Assembly: GCA_019096065.1 (NCBI GenBank)
Contig: JAGUCH010000003.1
Span: 3,348,001 to 3,412,000 of the forward strand
Length of the DNA stretch: 64,000 nt
DNA from: Paracyclopina nana
Lineage: Eukaryota; Arthropoda; Copepoda; Cyclopoida; Cyclopettidae
Reading direction: 5' to 3'
In this document: piece by piece, positions 22,196-35,896 of the stretch
Numbering within the stretch: position 1 is the first letter of the stretch
Layout: the number at the start of each line of letters is the position of its first letter
Made by a program: the position numbers and the translations under genes
Notes under the pieces: generated by a model
The model's database searches: none
What the model was told of the DNA's origin: nothing
Seen by the model: only the letters and a program-made list of their open reading frames with translations

Positions 22196-25100
22196 CTACT
22201 CCTCAATCTCACCCCAAGCCTCCTCGGCCAACATGTAATACTTATTGGCCAATTTGCCCTTCATACAAGTAGTGGCAGACTCAGCTGCTTGAGAGTAGAG
22301 ATCCCCAGCTTTCTGCGGATTCTTCCCTCCCTTGAGGTCACCTGACAGCCAAATCTCAGCCAACCTTGCCATCATGATGTATGGTGGATCTCCAAGACCA
22401 ATCTCCTCAGTGTCCCCACCTTCCTCCTCGTCATAGGCAACAATGGTCTCGTACCAGTACATGGCCATGTCCAAGTCCTTTTTGGCCCCATTCGCCCCAT
22501 AGTCGTAGGACTGAGCCAGGAACACCATAGCTGCTCGATCCGAGGCTTCAGCGGCTTTTTGCATGTAGGCGAGTCCACGACTCATCCTTTCCTCCTCGGT
22601 GATGGACTCATCTTCGATGTTGACATCAGCAAGAATATCATGGGGGAGACCGCAGTGCATTCTTGCGATGGCCACGATGGCCGATACAATGCCACATTCG
22701 GCAGCAGCCCTCAAGTGAAAGAGAGCAGCTTCTTTGTCGTACTTTCCATCCTCTGCAAATCGGCAGCATTCGTGGTATCTCGCAAGGGCGAGATGCACTT
22801 GACCCAAAATGGAGTCATCATGCACGTTTTGCCTCTGAATTTCCGCCATCAAATTGGAAGGTCTAGCCTTGGCCTGAAGCCTGTCTTGGAACGTCTTGAT
22901 ATCATTTTCTGTGACTTCAGACAGCTCTGTCTGCAAACGTTGGCGTCTGGGCACAGGAATGGTGTATTCCTCGTCTGAGTGCTGCGCAAGAAAATCAAAA
23001 GATCATGCACACAGGCACTTGTTTGACTTGAAATGCATACTACCTCGTCAGCGCTGAAAACCTCCTCCATTTGGCAGTCTGAGCCACACGAGTTTTTGGA
23101 AATACTACGAGACGCCATCCTCCAGTCATTGGACATGGATCTTGTCCTGAAAAAGTTCTGGAAATTGTCCTCCTTGTCCCCGTCCGAGGGAGTTTCTACA
23201 GCTACCTCGGAGCCTCGCAACACCGTTTGGCTGACTGATCTGCCGGTGGAAGCTCGATTGCTGTGAATCGCATCCCTCTCGGTGCTGGCCAAATCGAACT
23301 TTTCGAGGCCAAGACTCCTGCAAATGGCATTGCATTGGTGGGAGTGGAAAAACAAGGCCATGCCACGCACGCCAAGATTGCCATCGCCATAAGCGTCTCC
23401 CTCGGCGGTATGGATCTGGGGATCGGTGTACAAGTCTCCAACACCTTGGACATCCACCACAATCAGCTCGTGGCCAGATCTCTCAAAGGTGAAGTGACTG
23501 AATGCGTGTGGAGTTTGACGAGCGAGCCTGTTGTCAACGAAACCAGAGTTGGAGTTGTACTTGACATACTCCCCATCGATGTAGTGCTCCACGTGGAAAA
23601 GGGGCTTGCCTGGTCGGTCCACCAGCTCGAGTACAGCCATCATGAAAATGTCCACTTTCTTGGGCGGGTTGTGCCTGTTGTACTCCTCTCCCCACAGCTT
23701 GGCATCCATTTGGAGCTTGACATCCTCAAAGTAGGTCTTTCTATCCACAGAGTGGTCCATGTAGGCCTTGGCCACGTAGTTGTTACTGTCCCTGGACCAA
23801 TCTTGGTTCTGACTAAAATTGCTCAGCTTTTTCCTGAAAAGAATAAAATGGCATTTTTTAAGCGGCAAAAATGGAAAGCGATTGAGTAGATTACATTCGG
23901 TAGCATTCTCTCATTGCCCCACAAGCAAAAGACTCTTTGTCCATCTTGACAACAACTTGCTCAGTGGACCATTTTTGGGAGAGTGCGTTGTATCTGTGAC
24001 GAATGCCGTTCTCTACTGGCAACTCGTCTAAATGGAACTTCTCCCAAGGGTCGGATCTCTCGCGAGTCAAGTGCAAGGCTTTCAGCCAATTCTTGGTTGC
24101 TCTTGTCTGTGGCCTCATAGCAAGAGGCATGGGCTTGCCCTTTTCTTTGCGCCTAAGGCACATGGCAACGGAAAACAGAGTAACTTTCGGGTCGCCATTT
24201 TCATCGATAGAGTCCAGCGAGTCAAGGCTGAAAAAACGAAGCAGTTTAAGCACTCGATGCATGATGGCAACTGACAACAGCAACAGTGAGGTGTGCACAT
24301 TATTAATTTCGGCCCAACATCAATGAAAGGGAATACGGTTTTTTAGTGACGTCAAACGAGATCACCAGTTATGCGTGGCATGCGTAGCGATTGTTTCATG
24401 ACCAGGAAGTTTCCGATTCACTTCTACAACGTACCCTGCTTCATGAAAAAAGTCAACAATGACATATCACACAAACAGGACTTTTTCATCAATGCGTGCA
24501 TGGCGTCTCGCCAGAATTTTAAATATACTATGTAAATTTTTTTGGCAGACGAAATGCAAGCTTCGATGTCAATTGCGTTCAATTTAAGAGAAATCTATTT
24601 GCACAGTTGTTGCACCAAAACGCAGACTAAGCATATAAACTATAAAGCGTGATAACGAGCTTAGTGTGCTAAAAATAAGCAGTTGTGCTTGCAAGCTGCA
24701 GTAATGCTGAAACATTGCATTTGTAAGGCCTCGCCAATTTCAGAAGACTAAAATCAATAGCAATTGCTTCACTTTAGGATTTCATCTCAGATCGAGTTGC
24801 ACAGACGGCAGGCGCATTGCACAAACAGGTTTGGGCCAGAAGTACGAGGCAACAATGCAAAGGTCAACGCTTCTTGCATAGAAGCATGCACAGATAATGT
24901 GTGTCATGGCAACTTGACAAAACTCATTACGTAATCGCCACTTGAAAGTAAAAGTACAGCAAAAGCCCTTGCACCAAAACAGACGATATGGGTTAATGCA
25001 AAAAAGGGGAACAGCAGAAAACAAGCCTTATTATTACCGCTTCCTTCGAGGTTTCTTGACCTCCATGGACTTTTTCAGCTTCAGGTTGCCAGAATTGCTA

Positions 25101-25438
25101 AATGACAAAATTAGAAATGAGCTCACAGATGGCTTCCATATGCTCAAAAACCAAAACGAGCGCTCGCGAACAAAAGAAAAACTTGAGTGCTTACCTTTTG
25201 CCCAGATCGACATATCTTCGGATGTCGTCGAAATCCAATGGCTCAAGGGTCTGCAATTTACGAACATTTTTGAGCATGATTCAACATAAAGAGCATTAAG
25301 CGTAAAAATTACATCAAATCCATCGTTGCTGTTGGATGATTCACTGTCGAACCTCATTCTCTCCTGGTCTTGACTTTCTGTGGACATGTTGCTATCCTTT
25401 CTTTCAACGGGATTTCGATCAAGACAGTCAACTCCCAT
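22196..25438 (-). CDS. Eef2k: Eukaryotic elongation factor 2 kinase (alpha-kinase)
   Basis: Six exons on the complement: 25313-25438, 25195-25250, 25038-25097, 23895-24227, 23044-23833 and 22196-22981, all in phase, 716 residues (human 725). The calmodulin-linked segment (DPWEKFHLDELPVENGIRHRYNA) precedes the alpha-kinase domain with MRECYRMKKLS, the lysine in NYVAKAY, WGEEYNRHNPPKKVD, YNSNSGFVD, DVQGVGDLYTDPQIH and the GDGNLGVRGMALFFHSHQC loop that binds ATP and zinc. A Ser-rich regulatory linker follows, then C-terminal SEL1-like repeats (AALFHLRAAAECG, GDLYSQAAESA) that recruit eEF2. It phosphorylates eEF2 and slows translation elongation in response to calcium and energy stress. To my knowledge Drosophila has lost this gene, so its presence is a lineage clue. 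Confidence 0.96.
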
Positions 25439-27057
25439 AATGCTTCAGCAGCAACTTAAACTTTGTGACGATAATGGGCGACTCTCTCAATAACAAAGGT
25501 AAATTGACTCAAAAAAGGCTGCTCAACCGGTTCCTTATAGTTCACGCCAAGAAATGTCCGAGGGTAAGAACACAACGTTTCTGTAACCGAATTCCACGTT
25601 AAGAGAGTGGTGGTCTTGGAAGTGGCGGCGGGGGAGCCTCGAATTATTGTGGCCTTCAAGCCTTGATTGCCGATAGGTCATGATATCCTGGGGGATGACA
25701 GCTGTCTACAACGCTCGCCAACGAGGTTATACAGGCTGCAAGGGGCGTTAGTTGGCGATGCTTTGCGTTTTCAAATCTATTTCAGCCGGGCAACTTTCGT
25801 AGCAGATTTCTCTCGATGAACTGCGTCGCAATCTTGCAACTATTTTTACTGCAGAGCTTCTGCTGTTGTCGGCAACGGGCTTGTGAGGTCGCAGCAACTG
25901 AGTCAATCTCACAAAATTGAGCAAAAATAAGCACGAGCTCTATCTTATAGCTATTCATTGCCAATACGTATGACTTCTGACCATTCCGCAACTTTTTTGT
26001 GTTAGTAAGCATTAACGATATTTATGTGATATGTGAGAGCAGGGTGGTAAACATTTTTCGCGAATTCTTTGTTTTGAACCCGAAAAATCCAAGTTCGCTT
26101 CACACAGAACCGAATGGGGCCCCTTTGCCGACGTGTGCAATAAGAGCGCACGCTAGAGGAAAGGCGGGCGCGGCCCGGCTATTTTTGCCCTCTTTAGCAG
26201 AGCATGCACTTGCCAGTTGCCATATGATCATGGCAACTATGACTACAAAGCTACAATGGACCGAAGCCAGATAAAAAAGAATCCGGCAAATCGAGGTCAC
26301 CGACCACGAGGGTCTTAACCACGCAGTGACGCTCAAACGAGCTCATTTTGTGCATGACAAACAAGTCAACTTATGTTTTGCTCGGAAAAGCATGCTTAGG
26401 ACTCTAAGGTCCAGTTGAACGTACAAGTCCAACTGATGCCGTTACGCCATATTTTCATAAAATTAACGGTCCTATTGTAATTTTGATAGTTCACGAAGGT
26501 TCACTATGCTTCATGTCATCAAAGCCACGTATGCACGACATATTCGTATTTATGCTACGATATTTATTGAGTGTGCATGACTCCGCGAAAGTCGTCGCAC
26601 ACTTGCCAAAATCCTTCAAGTGCGCCAGCTTTTGCTTTCTTTTCTACCTTTTGTGCATCTCTGATTATTAGAAATCATTAAAAAAATTTCAGAGCAAGAA
26701 TGGATCGGTCTTTTACGTTATATGTTTATTTCCCTAATCATTTCAGCTTTAAAAACTCAATACTGGTTCCCTTACTTGAAGAGCTGGTAAGCATTGTTTA
26801 TATTTCCTCTGAAACTAGCTATTTATGCATATGTTACAAAAAATAATCAAATATCATTCGATCCGAATAACTGGCAATTTTGAACTTGGACCAGAAAACA
26901 AGTGTCAAACGAATTAGCACCGTGGTGGCTTGAAAATATCATATTATGCACGAAACGGAAAATGCAGCAATTTTTGCAGGAGGACATCTTATAATGGTAA
27001 TAATAATAGTAACTCTGTAGTTTAAAAAGGCAAAAAGGACTAGATCATCACAAAAAA
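25439..27057. other. Intergenic, no gene seen
   Basis: About 1.6 kb between eEF2K and the 3' end of DCLK. Open frames here are short and show no domain. Promoter of eEF2K is expected near 25450-25700. Confidence 0.5.
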
Positions 27058-29877
27058 TCACTGCTCGTGTATCCACGGATGCTCGAGGATTTCATACGCA
27101 GAATACCGCTGGAGTGGGTCCACTTGAAGCATCCAAGCTATCAGCTCCTTGGCAGGGTAGGAAATGTCATCCCAGTCAGGGGAATTGAACTCAAAAAGAC
27201 CGCTGAGGATCTGATCGAACAACTCTTCCTGGTTGTTTGTCCTCGATGAAAAGGGAGGGAATCCCACCAGCAAAATGTACATGATAACACCAGTGGCCCA
27301 AACATCCACTTTGACACCATAGCCAGTTTCAGCGAGAATCTCTGGAGCAACATATGTAGGGGTTCCACATACCTATGACAAAGTAAAACAAGGCAATCAC
27401 AATATGCCCAACAAATAATATGGATTGCTATTAATTACAGTGAATAAGGGCTCGGAGACGAGTTGAGCTAGGCCAAAGTCTCCCAGTTTGAGAGACCTTA
27501 ACCGGTCCGGTCCCTTGTCCTCTGGCTCCAAATAGAGAACGAGCAGATTCTCTGGCTTGATGTCACGATGCACAATCATCTTGTCATGCAAGTACTTGAG
27601 CGCTGAGGTCATATCGGTGATCATGCGTCGTGACACCTTCTCCGAATACTTGGTGTCCACAGCAATCGCGTCAAAGAGGTCTCCACCTCGAACATACTCA
27701 GTGACGAGGTATTTTTCACCGACAAAGTCAAACACTTCCAAAAGCTCGATGATGTGCGGATGTGCGACGAGTGTGAGTATGGCAATTTCGCTTTCAATCA
27801 TATGCTCCTTGCCCTGACATTTGGACTTGTCAATGATCTTTAAAGCAAACTCCTGCATTGTTTTCTTGCTTCTGCATCGTCTAACGATGGCAAAGTTGCC
27901 ATCACCAATGATATCACCGACAATGTACTTATTCGAGATCTCCTTAGGGGCCTGAAAAGTATCAATTATACATGTGCTCTGATTATGACATTGCGAATGG
28001 CATACTTGGAAGCTGTTGGCTGATTCCACTGGGGTGAGGCTGGATCCGTTTCTTGGACTTTCTCTGGTCTTTGAAGAAGTTTTCCGCTTCCTTTTGGCAG
28101 GCTGTCGACTGGAAAGGAACTTTTTGCGGCTCGTTTTTGGGCTTGCATTGGCGCTCGCAAACTTTTCGAATTTGGCATCCAGCTCCGGACTCTTCAGAAT
28201 CGATTGAACATTTCTGAAAGATTGCCCATCTATGCTTATGCCGCTCTTACTCTCAAAATATAGCGCCATACCTAAACTCAAGGATGTCCAGGTCAAAGTC
28301 ATCATTGGAGCACTTGTCCACTCCATAGGCGATGAAAACCTCGGCTTCTGTGAAATCCTGAAGAGCCATGACCGGTTTGCCGTCCAGGGTGAACACTTTT
28401 CGCACTGCTCCAGTGTCCAGTTTCACCGTGTTGGTCAAGTCACTGAGTAGCGTCTCAAAAGACTTGGTATTCCTGTTGTTGAGCAGCACTCTCACAGCCT
28501 TTCTCGGCTTCAAGCCGCTCCGCAGAATCGCAATGATTTTGGGCTTGATTTGGAACTTGGCCTCGGAATTCTCGGAAGCTTTGGAGGCTCCAAAACTTTT
28601 CGAATGGCCGGAATTCTTGAACGTCTCCCTCTTGATGTTGCCCATTTTGTTTGAGCTCATTCCTTGAATGATTTGAATTCATTTGAAAATACATTACTTT
28701 AAGACTTTGAAGGCCACTAAACATAGACTTATAAAAATTTTTTGTTAACCACAGGAACAACACACTATAATGTCTTATCATCTTTAAACGTCACTAAAGG
28801 GTAGGTCAAGGTTGAACTGCATTTTAACTAGTGTCCCATTACTTCAAAATACAGACACATTCCAAAGGTTCGCTTTTTACACGGGAAAACACGCATTAGA
28901 TCCTTTCACGGTCTTTCAATACTTTATGATAAAGTATGTCTATTACAGCACTCTCCCGTACGTAATTTACCATTTTTGACCCGAAGAGACCTCACTCTCT
29001 GAGGGGTGCTCACTATATGTATAAAGTATGCAGTGCATAAAAAGCTTATTTAAAATGGTAAAGATTAGATCTTTAAATTACCCAAGTAGCAAGTGTCTCT
29101 CTTCATCTTATTCCAGGTGTGTTGATCCTGCTCTTGAGCAACTTTCAGATAGTCCATTTTCTTGAATTGAGAAATGCTCGAGCAGACGTAGTTGGACTCG
29201 TGCAAAAGCTCCTCCACACTCTCCACAGGCTTGCCATCAAGGCCAAAAATGTGCCTGACGCCCTGTGGCAGCGTCACTTGATTGCACATGATCCTGGTCA
29301 AATGCTCGAGTAGCTTGTCAAAAGTCCGGAACTTTTCACTGCTCACAGCTATCGTGGCTCCTTTGAAGAACTTGTCACTGTTGATGAAGAACCTGACCTT
29401 CTTCGCCTTCTTCTCCACTGAGGCGTGGATCAAAGAGGGCCTCTGGCTCACTGAGCTAATGATGGAGGGGTTGGAGCCATTCAGGTGGTTATTTCCGTTA
29501 TTCAGCTTGTTGGATGATGACTCCTCTTCATCGTGGGTAATGGTCACTTTTTTGAACGAGACCGAAATGTCCCGTTTTGGGCCTGCACTGTGGCTTGTCA
29601 TGATGGAAGAGCGGGGTGTGGGAGGTGCATTGTTCAAGCTCGAGCTAGATGAGCGGCCTACATAAAATCATGTTCATTATTACAACGTTATGCAAGTTGC
29701 AGTATGGCTTATTATCATACCTGACATCGAGCCTGGACTGACCGAGTTGGAAATGTCTTCGTTTGGCTTTGCCAATCTTCCATTACTTGAAGATGTTGTC
29801 GTATTAAAATTAGAGCCAGGTGCATGGGGAGGCAAACTTGTCACGACATCCATTTTGGAGCGGAGGATTTCCAGCAT
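27058..29877 (-). CDS. DCLK: Doublecortin-like serine/threonine kinase (DCLK)
   Basis: Six exons on the complement: 29721-29877, 29082-29657, 28272-28662, 28006-28213, 27439-27951 and 27058-27372, total about 719 residues. Two doublecortin domains: the first has [20 protein letters not shown] and [13 protein letters not shown], the second [19 protein letters not shown] and [13 protein letters not shown] basic Ser/Lys-rich linker precedes the CaMK-type kinase with the glycine loop [38 protein letters not shown] and [10 protein letters not shown]. All catalytic residues are present, so the kinase should be active. DCX domains bind microtubules. The splice into the third exon uses a weak acceptor (TTCAAG) at 28663, so an internal start at 28660 is an alternative. 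Confidence 0.94.
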
Positions 29878-32800
29878 CTAATTCAGCAGCGTAGCACACA
29901 AATCTAGGGGAACAGGAAAAGAAAGTTGCTCAAACATTTCACAATTTCAATGACAGCCTCACTATGCTCAGGTGTAAATAAATTGAGTGCTAGCTCCTAT
30001 AGAGTCACCCCATGCTTGTTAGGAGCTTTTGGCCTCTTTTTTGCTCCGCCTCCAGCCAACTTGCTCAACAAACAGTTTGTGTGCTCGAGAAAAGTTTGGG
30101 GGAGGCAATTTGCCATTCTCAATAGGTAGCCAATTTAGAGGGTGAAATTACTGCAAGCCTTTCCTTAGGATATGCACTATTGGGCTTGTTCGCTATAATT
30201 TAAAAGCTTTGCATACAAGTACAAGTTAAGGAAGAGCCAGTCCACACTATTTTCCCCCTTGGAGACTTTCAAACAAATTCCTTGCACAGTTCGAGAGATA
30301 ACGCAAACTTCCGTGTGAGTTGAAATAGCACCACTTTGAAAAGCTTTCTAATTTCGAAGATATTGTTAAGTCACATGTAAGCATAATTTGAATTTCCCAA
30401 GGGAGTCTGTCTCATTTTTGGCTTTCTCCATTTATGTGCACACTATGCTGCAGTTCTCGTTTCCTTCTCAATGATTTTGTTGTCATTTGCATGGCTTGAA
30501 CGTGCATTGCTTAACATGAATAAAAAATGGGTTTTGCAAAGGATAATTAAGTTGCAGAAGCAACAAAAACACATGCCCTACTTTGACGAGTTTTTCTTAT
30601 TTTAAATGGGATAGTACAAGAAAAGCCTGTTTGCCAGTTTGTTTACTTGACAAACTTTTATTTCAATGTTTTTGTGACTTTGGAATTTGGACAATCAAAG
30701 CAATGCAGCAGAAAAAGTTGGCTAAAATATTCTAATAATAAATTGCGGCCCATTTATTCACGCAAAGCCACATTATCCTACATGAAACGTGAACCTGCAA
30801 GCACGCGGCTCTACTGGTTAAAGGCTAATCGGTAAAAGGCTATTTGGTGTAAGGCTAATTGGTAAAAGGCTAAATGGTGTAAGGCCAATTGGCCAAAGGC
30901 TAGATTGGTGGAAGGCTAACAGAAAAGGGCTAAATTGATAACGATACAAGAGTACAAATCATTGAATGACATCTTCCTTGATCATTGAAGTTCCAACAAT
31001 GAAAATCAGCTCCATCTTATAAATGTAGAGTGAAATAACTGTTTTTCATTTTTCTCAACATTTAAAAAAGCAGATAGCTTAGCTTTTTTATCTAAGCTTA
31101 GCTTAGCTTAGCTTTTTCTGGCAGCATGAGAACGGCCTAAGAGTCTTGCTTACCAAGTCTTCATATAACTTTTATTCTTATCGCCTTTTACCAATGTAGC
31201 CTTTGGCCATTTGGCCTTTTACCAATTAGCCTTTAACCAATTAGCCTTACACCAAATTGCCTTTTACTGATTAGCCTTTAACCAGTATACCCAAGCACGC
31301 ATTAAGCACAAGGGGTACTAAGGTGAAAATTGCATAATGGAAATCAAATGTTCTGCGTATAATTACAAGAGTGTGCAAAATGTGGGCGCGAATTAATTTT
31401 CCAAACAAGCATGACCTAGCAGTGAAGCAAATTTCTCCTTTTTTCAATATTTATTTGAGGGCAAAGGGCGGGGTGCATGGGGGAAAAATTTGCTACCTTT
31501 GAACTTTTCTGCACTCTGCACCGCAGAGCAAAGATTGCGAAAAGAGACACATATTAAGCTAGTGAACAATTCTTTTGATGTTGTTGCGTGTGTTTACAAG
31601 AGTGCTGAGCATCACACAGAGGCAAAAAAGTGACAAAAAGGTTGTCAAAGGCCACAAACGACAAAATGAGTGCAACAAAAAGTACGAAAGGTCAGCAAGG
31701 TCGATTCTCTGTCATTAGCTAAGGCTTGATGCAATTACTGCAGGCAACAAAGGTCATGTCAGTGTGCTACCTCTAAGGAAGGCCAATAATAATGATAATG
31801 ACATGACTCAAGGCCAAATGTAAGAACCAGACCTTTTCTGGAAACCATCAATAGCTTGCCAGCCCATTCTGGTGCTATGGAATTGAAAAATGCCCATAAG
31901 CAGCGCAAGAATGCACCAAATGAAACTCAAGACAAAAAAGACAAAATAAAAAAAAAATGGTACCAAATAAGCAAAAAAGTAAATTTGGTACCTAAAAGGC
32001 AAAAAAGGGAGCAAATAGGATGATTAATTTAGTAAAGCTACGCTAGCACGATTTTGCTGCGAGAAATAACCGAGGAGGCAAAAAAATCCCACTTATGAAT
32101 GAACGCGTGAAAACCAGTTTTTCTTGAAATCAACGACAAAAACATCGTTTCATCAGAAAGTCAAGCCAATAATGCAAAGCACTGAACAATGAACCCTCTA
32201 AAATGGGAAAAATCAGTGATGCATGATTGTCCACCAACACCGCTTTAGCTGCTCAGAAAAAGATTTGTCACTTCCCCAACTCGGCAGGTTTTTTTACGTA
32301 CGATTCAGCCCATAGCACAGTGGGGAATCAGGCACCAAAATACCATGAGCTGCGATTACACCCACGAGCAAAAAAAACGCCATGATAAGAAGAGCAGCAG
32401 CAGGAGCAAAAAACTGGGTAGAATTTCTCCCTTGTGAAACTTTCGAGATTTATCTCACTTGGACTCGAAATTCAATGCTTTTCTTTTGCATGTGCAAAAA
32501 CGAAGGTAGAATTGTCACATGACAGTAGAGTTGATGGACGTCCTCGATACATTATAAGTGAGAGCTTTCTTCTAAAAAAAGAAAGTTGTCCATCAACATG
32601 ATGCATATAGATATTGTGCTGACCATTAAATGGCTTCTCACGAGGTTATGTGCTTTTATTTTATATGCTCGCGTTTGCTCTGAAATGCCTCACTGATTTT
32701 TCATCGAATGGCAGGTGCAAGAAAATCATCGTGGGCTTGTTTTCTAATATGCGGAGATGAGTCCAAAACTTCACCACCGCAGATTTAATGCTTGATCCCA

Positions 32801-34316
32801 TTAGCATTATCAAGATGGCTTTGCCAAGTTTTTTTTCTCACCAAGGGAAGTGCGATTGGCAGTTTTCATATAATGCTATGTATTTATTTAGGCGCAAGAC
32901 AAAAGTGGAGCATGATTATTGAACTAACTGCACAGGGGATTATTGGAAATCTAACCAGCAAATGCAGTGACATGTCATCATCTCCGCACTGTCGCCATTT
33001 TAGCTATTGTTGCCCTTTTAACCTATTTTCAAAAAACGTTGCACTAAGTGGGAAATCAGCCACACCAATAAAACGTAAAGGGTGCGTGGATCAATTTGCC
33101 CTGGCTAATCCTCCGAGTGCATTCCGACATATATGAAGAAAAGGAGCCTTACCTGGAAGGATGTCGCATGGAAATGCGAGATTTGGGCAGATTTGGTGGT
33201 GGGTTTCTCGAGTGAGTCTGCCTACATGTACAGTAATGTTTTCGGCACCACATTCAGCTGAGCACTGCAAATAAATAGTAAGTTCCAGCTGCACAGCAGA
33301 AGAGCTACGACTACTGTAGCACGGTAGTGTCGCTCCATAGTCCATAGCTACATAACGTCGGGCGAGTTGGGTCCGATTTTTCTTTCCGGCATTTTAGGCC
33401 GGCGTGGCAGCCAAATCGACTGCTACATTGCCAACCAGGCTCACGCCGCGCCCTAAAAAGCTCTTCTTCTTCTTCTAAGCCATTTTGCCTCGTGGGTGCC
33501 CCATTTGTGACTCTTTAACATGCATTTCAGCATATGCTTTACAGACCATAAATCATGGTTTCATTAATAGGGCAAAGGCTCTAATAAGTTGCATGCTACG
33601 CTCAAAATTGTTGCGCGTTAAAGATACTATGAAAGTGCAATGCAAATAATGGAAAGGTACCAAATATTTACAGTGCAATGCGCTATCTAAATATAGCAAC
33701 ACGGTCAAATTGCGCTAATTTCTCACAGCATTTTCAGCCTGATATGGGAAGTTTTGAATGAAATATTATTGCCCATTTAAAAGCCGAAAATGTGAATACC
33801 ATCAAGTTTTGCCCAATATTTTACGTGATCGCGAACAGTGTGCTATCACAATATGTCAACTGTCAATGGTCCCAAAACGAGGGCAGAAGTGAGAGGTGCT
33901 GCTGTCTCCCCCTTTTTGGCCCCTTCAGCAAACTTGCATGAACTCACATTTCTATATATTTTATTCGATATCAGTTATAATAAACAATCACGGTACATAA
34001 AAGGCTTCAATATCACATTACACGTATCTCAGACTTTGCATTATAAATAGCATCGGTCCTAACACCATTTTAAAAGGGCTCCTGAATACCTTGAAAGCAG
34101 ACAGATTGGACCTATAAACCTTTGCTGTGCTTTCAGCTTTTTTTTCTTTAAAGAAAAACCATTTTTAGAAATACTTGTGTTTTGACTGGTTGTATACTGT
34201 ATAATAGTAGTTTTCCACAAATAGTAAAGTTGGTAATTAATCCATTGAGCACATAAATCAGCTACTTAAAACAGTAGTGTATGCGTTGTACGAGTAGTTT
34301 AACAGAATCTAGCTAC
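29878..34316. other. 4.4 kb intergenic stretch, no gene seen, one MITE
   Basis: Apart from the MITE at 30807-31292 I see no supported gene. Short open frames on both strands lack known domains. The sequence is AT-rich with many poly-A and poly-T runs, and a small tandem of AGCTTAGCTT around 31078-31118 lies in the MITE interior. It may hold regulatory DNA for DCLK. Confidence 0.5.
30807..31292. mobile_element. MITE with long, internally repeated inverted arms
   Basis: The two arms of this 486-bp element are long inverted copies (at least 80 bp) of a sequence starting GG(C/G)T(C/A)TACTGGTTAAAGG. Each arm consists of near-tandem units such as AAGGCTAATTGGTAAAAGG, about 15-17 nt per unit. It is flanked by exact direct repeats AAGCACGC at 30799-30806 and 31293-31300. 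No transposase is encoded. The 8-bp duplication fits hAT or P superfamilies; the ends are not clearly of either. Repeated subterminal units are probably transposase-binding sites. Confidence 0.9.
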
Positions 34317-35896
34317 CTAATTGCTCATCACTTTTTTCACAGCATCGTGAGTGCCAAGAATGGCTCCCAAAATTCCCAGGATCACGAGGAGAATGTCGAT
34401 GGCATATTGTGACTTGGTGAGATCTCTCTTGAAAATGACCAAATGGCATAGGGCAGGTAGAATGAAAGCCAACAGGGTGCAGCATGTGGCTCCAATCAAT
34501 GCCATTAAATCAGCAAAGCGAGGAACCAACATCACCACGAGTCCGGTCAAAGTCACAAGTAGCAGCCTTACTGCAACTTTTGTGATTTTGCTATCCTGTG
34601 CATAAAAAATGGTAACTTGACAAGAGGACTTTCTACTAGCTAAAAATAGAAACTCACGATTGTTCTACTGGAAAATCCCAAAGAAAACTCCATTCTCTGT
34701 TTGATCAAGGCAGTCACCGGGAACAACATGACAGGGTAGGTGAAAAAGAGTGCCAAACAGAGGCACATTTTGACAAGAAGGCCAAAATCAAAGCCCGAAT
34801 CCCTAGGAAGATTCAGCGTGATAATGTCCTTGGTGGAAGGTCCAAACGATAGGTATCCAGAGGCTCCAAAGGTTATGTAGAGAGACGTGACACACGTCAA
34901 CGTGACCACAAAAAGGCTTTTAAAAGACGATCGCAGATTGTCTGGCACCGATTGCTCCAGGGACAAAATCATGCCAGCTCCCTTTAAAAGTATAACAACA
35001 AAGTTGGTGATTGATTAAGTAGTTAGGCTAAAAGCTCCTTACCTCAAAGCAATAAATTGCGATTGAGAAGAAGAAGGGGAAACCCTCGAGGCTGAACTCC
35101 TTCAAGTACTTGGTCGATGCTAAATGCAAATGCTCAAAGTCAAACCAGAAAACGACGGCAAATGCAAATATGTTCGATGCTTGAGCAAACAAGCTGAAGA
35201 CCGCCAATTTTCCAAGATCAGGAATCAAGGTCAGGAAAAAGAGGGGAGGTAGCAGAAGGACGAGCAGGTTATTTTTGGTCACATCTGGTATGTAGCTTGT
35301 TAAGTTTTCAGTGATGAAAATGAGATAAGCGCAACAAAATCCTATTTGAGATATCAACAAGCTGCCATCAATCACGTATCTACCCATAGGGCCAAAAGCT
35401 GTGAATCCAACATCACTGTAGGTCAATCCATCCCTTGATCCGATGCAAGGTGTTCCAGACCGGCTTGAACTAGAAAAAATATAAAAAAGCTGAAAGGACG
35501 AGGCTGTGAATGTGTGTTTTGCAACAAGTGTCTTCTTTAAATAGCCATATTTGATATTTGTATGCCAAGCTAATCTTGAAAGGCCTTCTTTGTAAATTAC
35601 CTTTTGCTGCTGCTCCTACTCGATGGCAAGTCATCATCATCTTTGCCCAATGGTTGATATTCCTTGCCTTTGCTAACCCTGACAGCAGTGAGGTCGCCAA
35701 GGACAGTCAAAATTTTGTATTTGCAATCAATTAGCAAGAGCATGGCCTTCACGGAGCAATATGACACGATACTCATGACTATAAAGCCCTCGAGAAGGCC
35801 AGCTTGCTTGAAGGCATATGGAAGGCCCAAGACTCCAGCTCCGATGAACGAGATGAAGATGTTGGCCACCACACGAATCGTGTCTTGGCTCCACAT
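34317..35896 (-). CDS. SLC36-like / AAAP family amino acid transporter
   Basis: Four exons on the complement: 35601-35896, 35043-35469, 34658-34981 and 34317-34595, in phase, 441 residues. TM1 carries the family signature FISFIGAGVLGLPYAFKQAG. About eleven transmembrane segments follow, including YVIDGSLLISQIGFCCAYLIF, FSIAIYCFEGAGMILSLEQS and ALIGATCCTLLAFILPALCHL. A cytosolic loop after TM2 is acidic and Ser-rich (DDDDLPSSRSSS). The family moves amino acids with protons across plasma or lysosomal membranes; the substrate is unknown. The start was taken at the ATG just before TM1, so a short N-terminal exon may be missing. Confidence 0.9.

Noticed and set aside
23263..23889. Open frame of 208 codons on the plus strand
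   Set aside because: Antisense to the alpha-kinase exon of eEF2K, with no recognisable motif.
28253..28660. Separate short doublecortin gene starting at 28660
   Set aside because: The frame joins the upstream DCX exon in phase and DCLK proteins have two DCX domains, so one gene is the simpler reading, though an internal start remains possible.
33345..33480. Possible Ig-like exon (DCYIANQAH) after a TTTTAG acceptor
   Set aside because: Too short, ends in a stop soon after, and no neighbouring exon with compatible phase was found.
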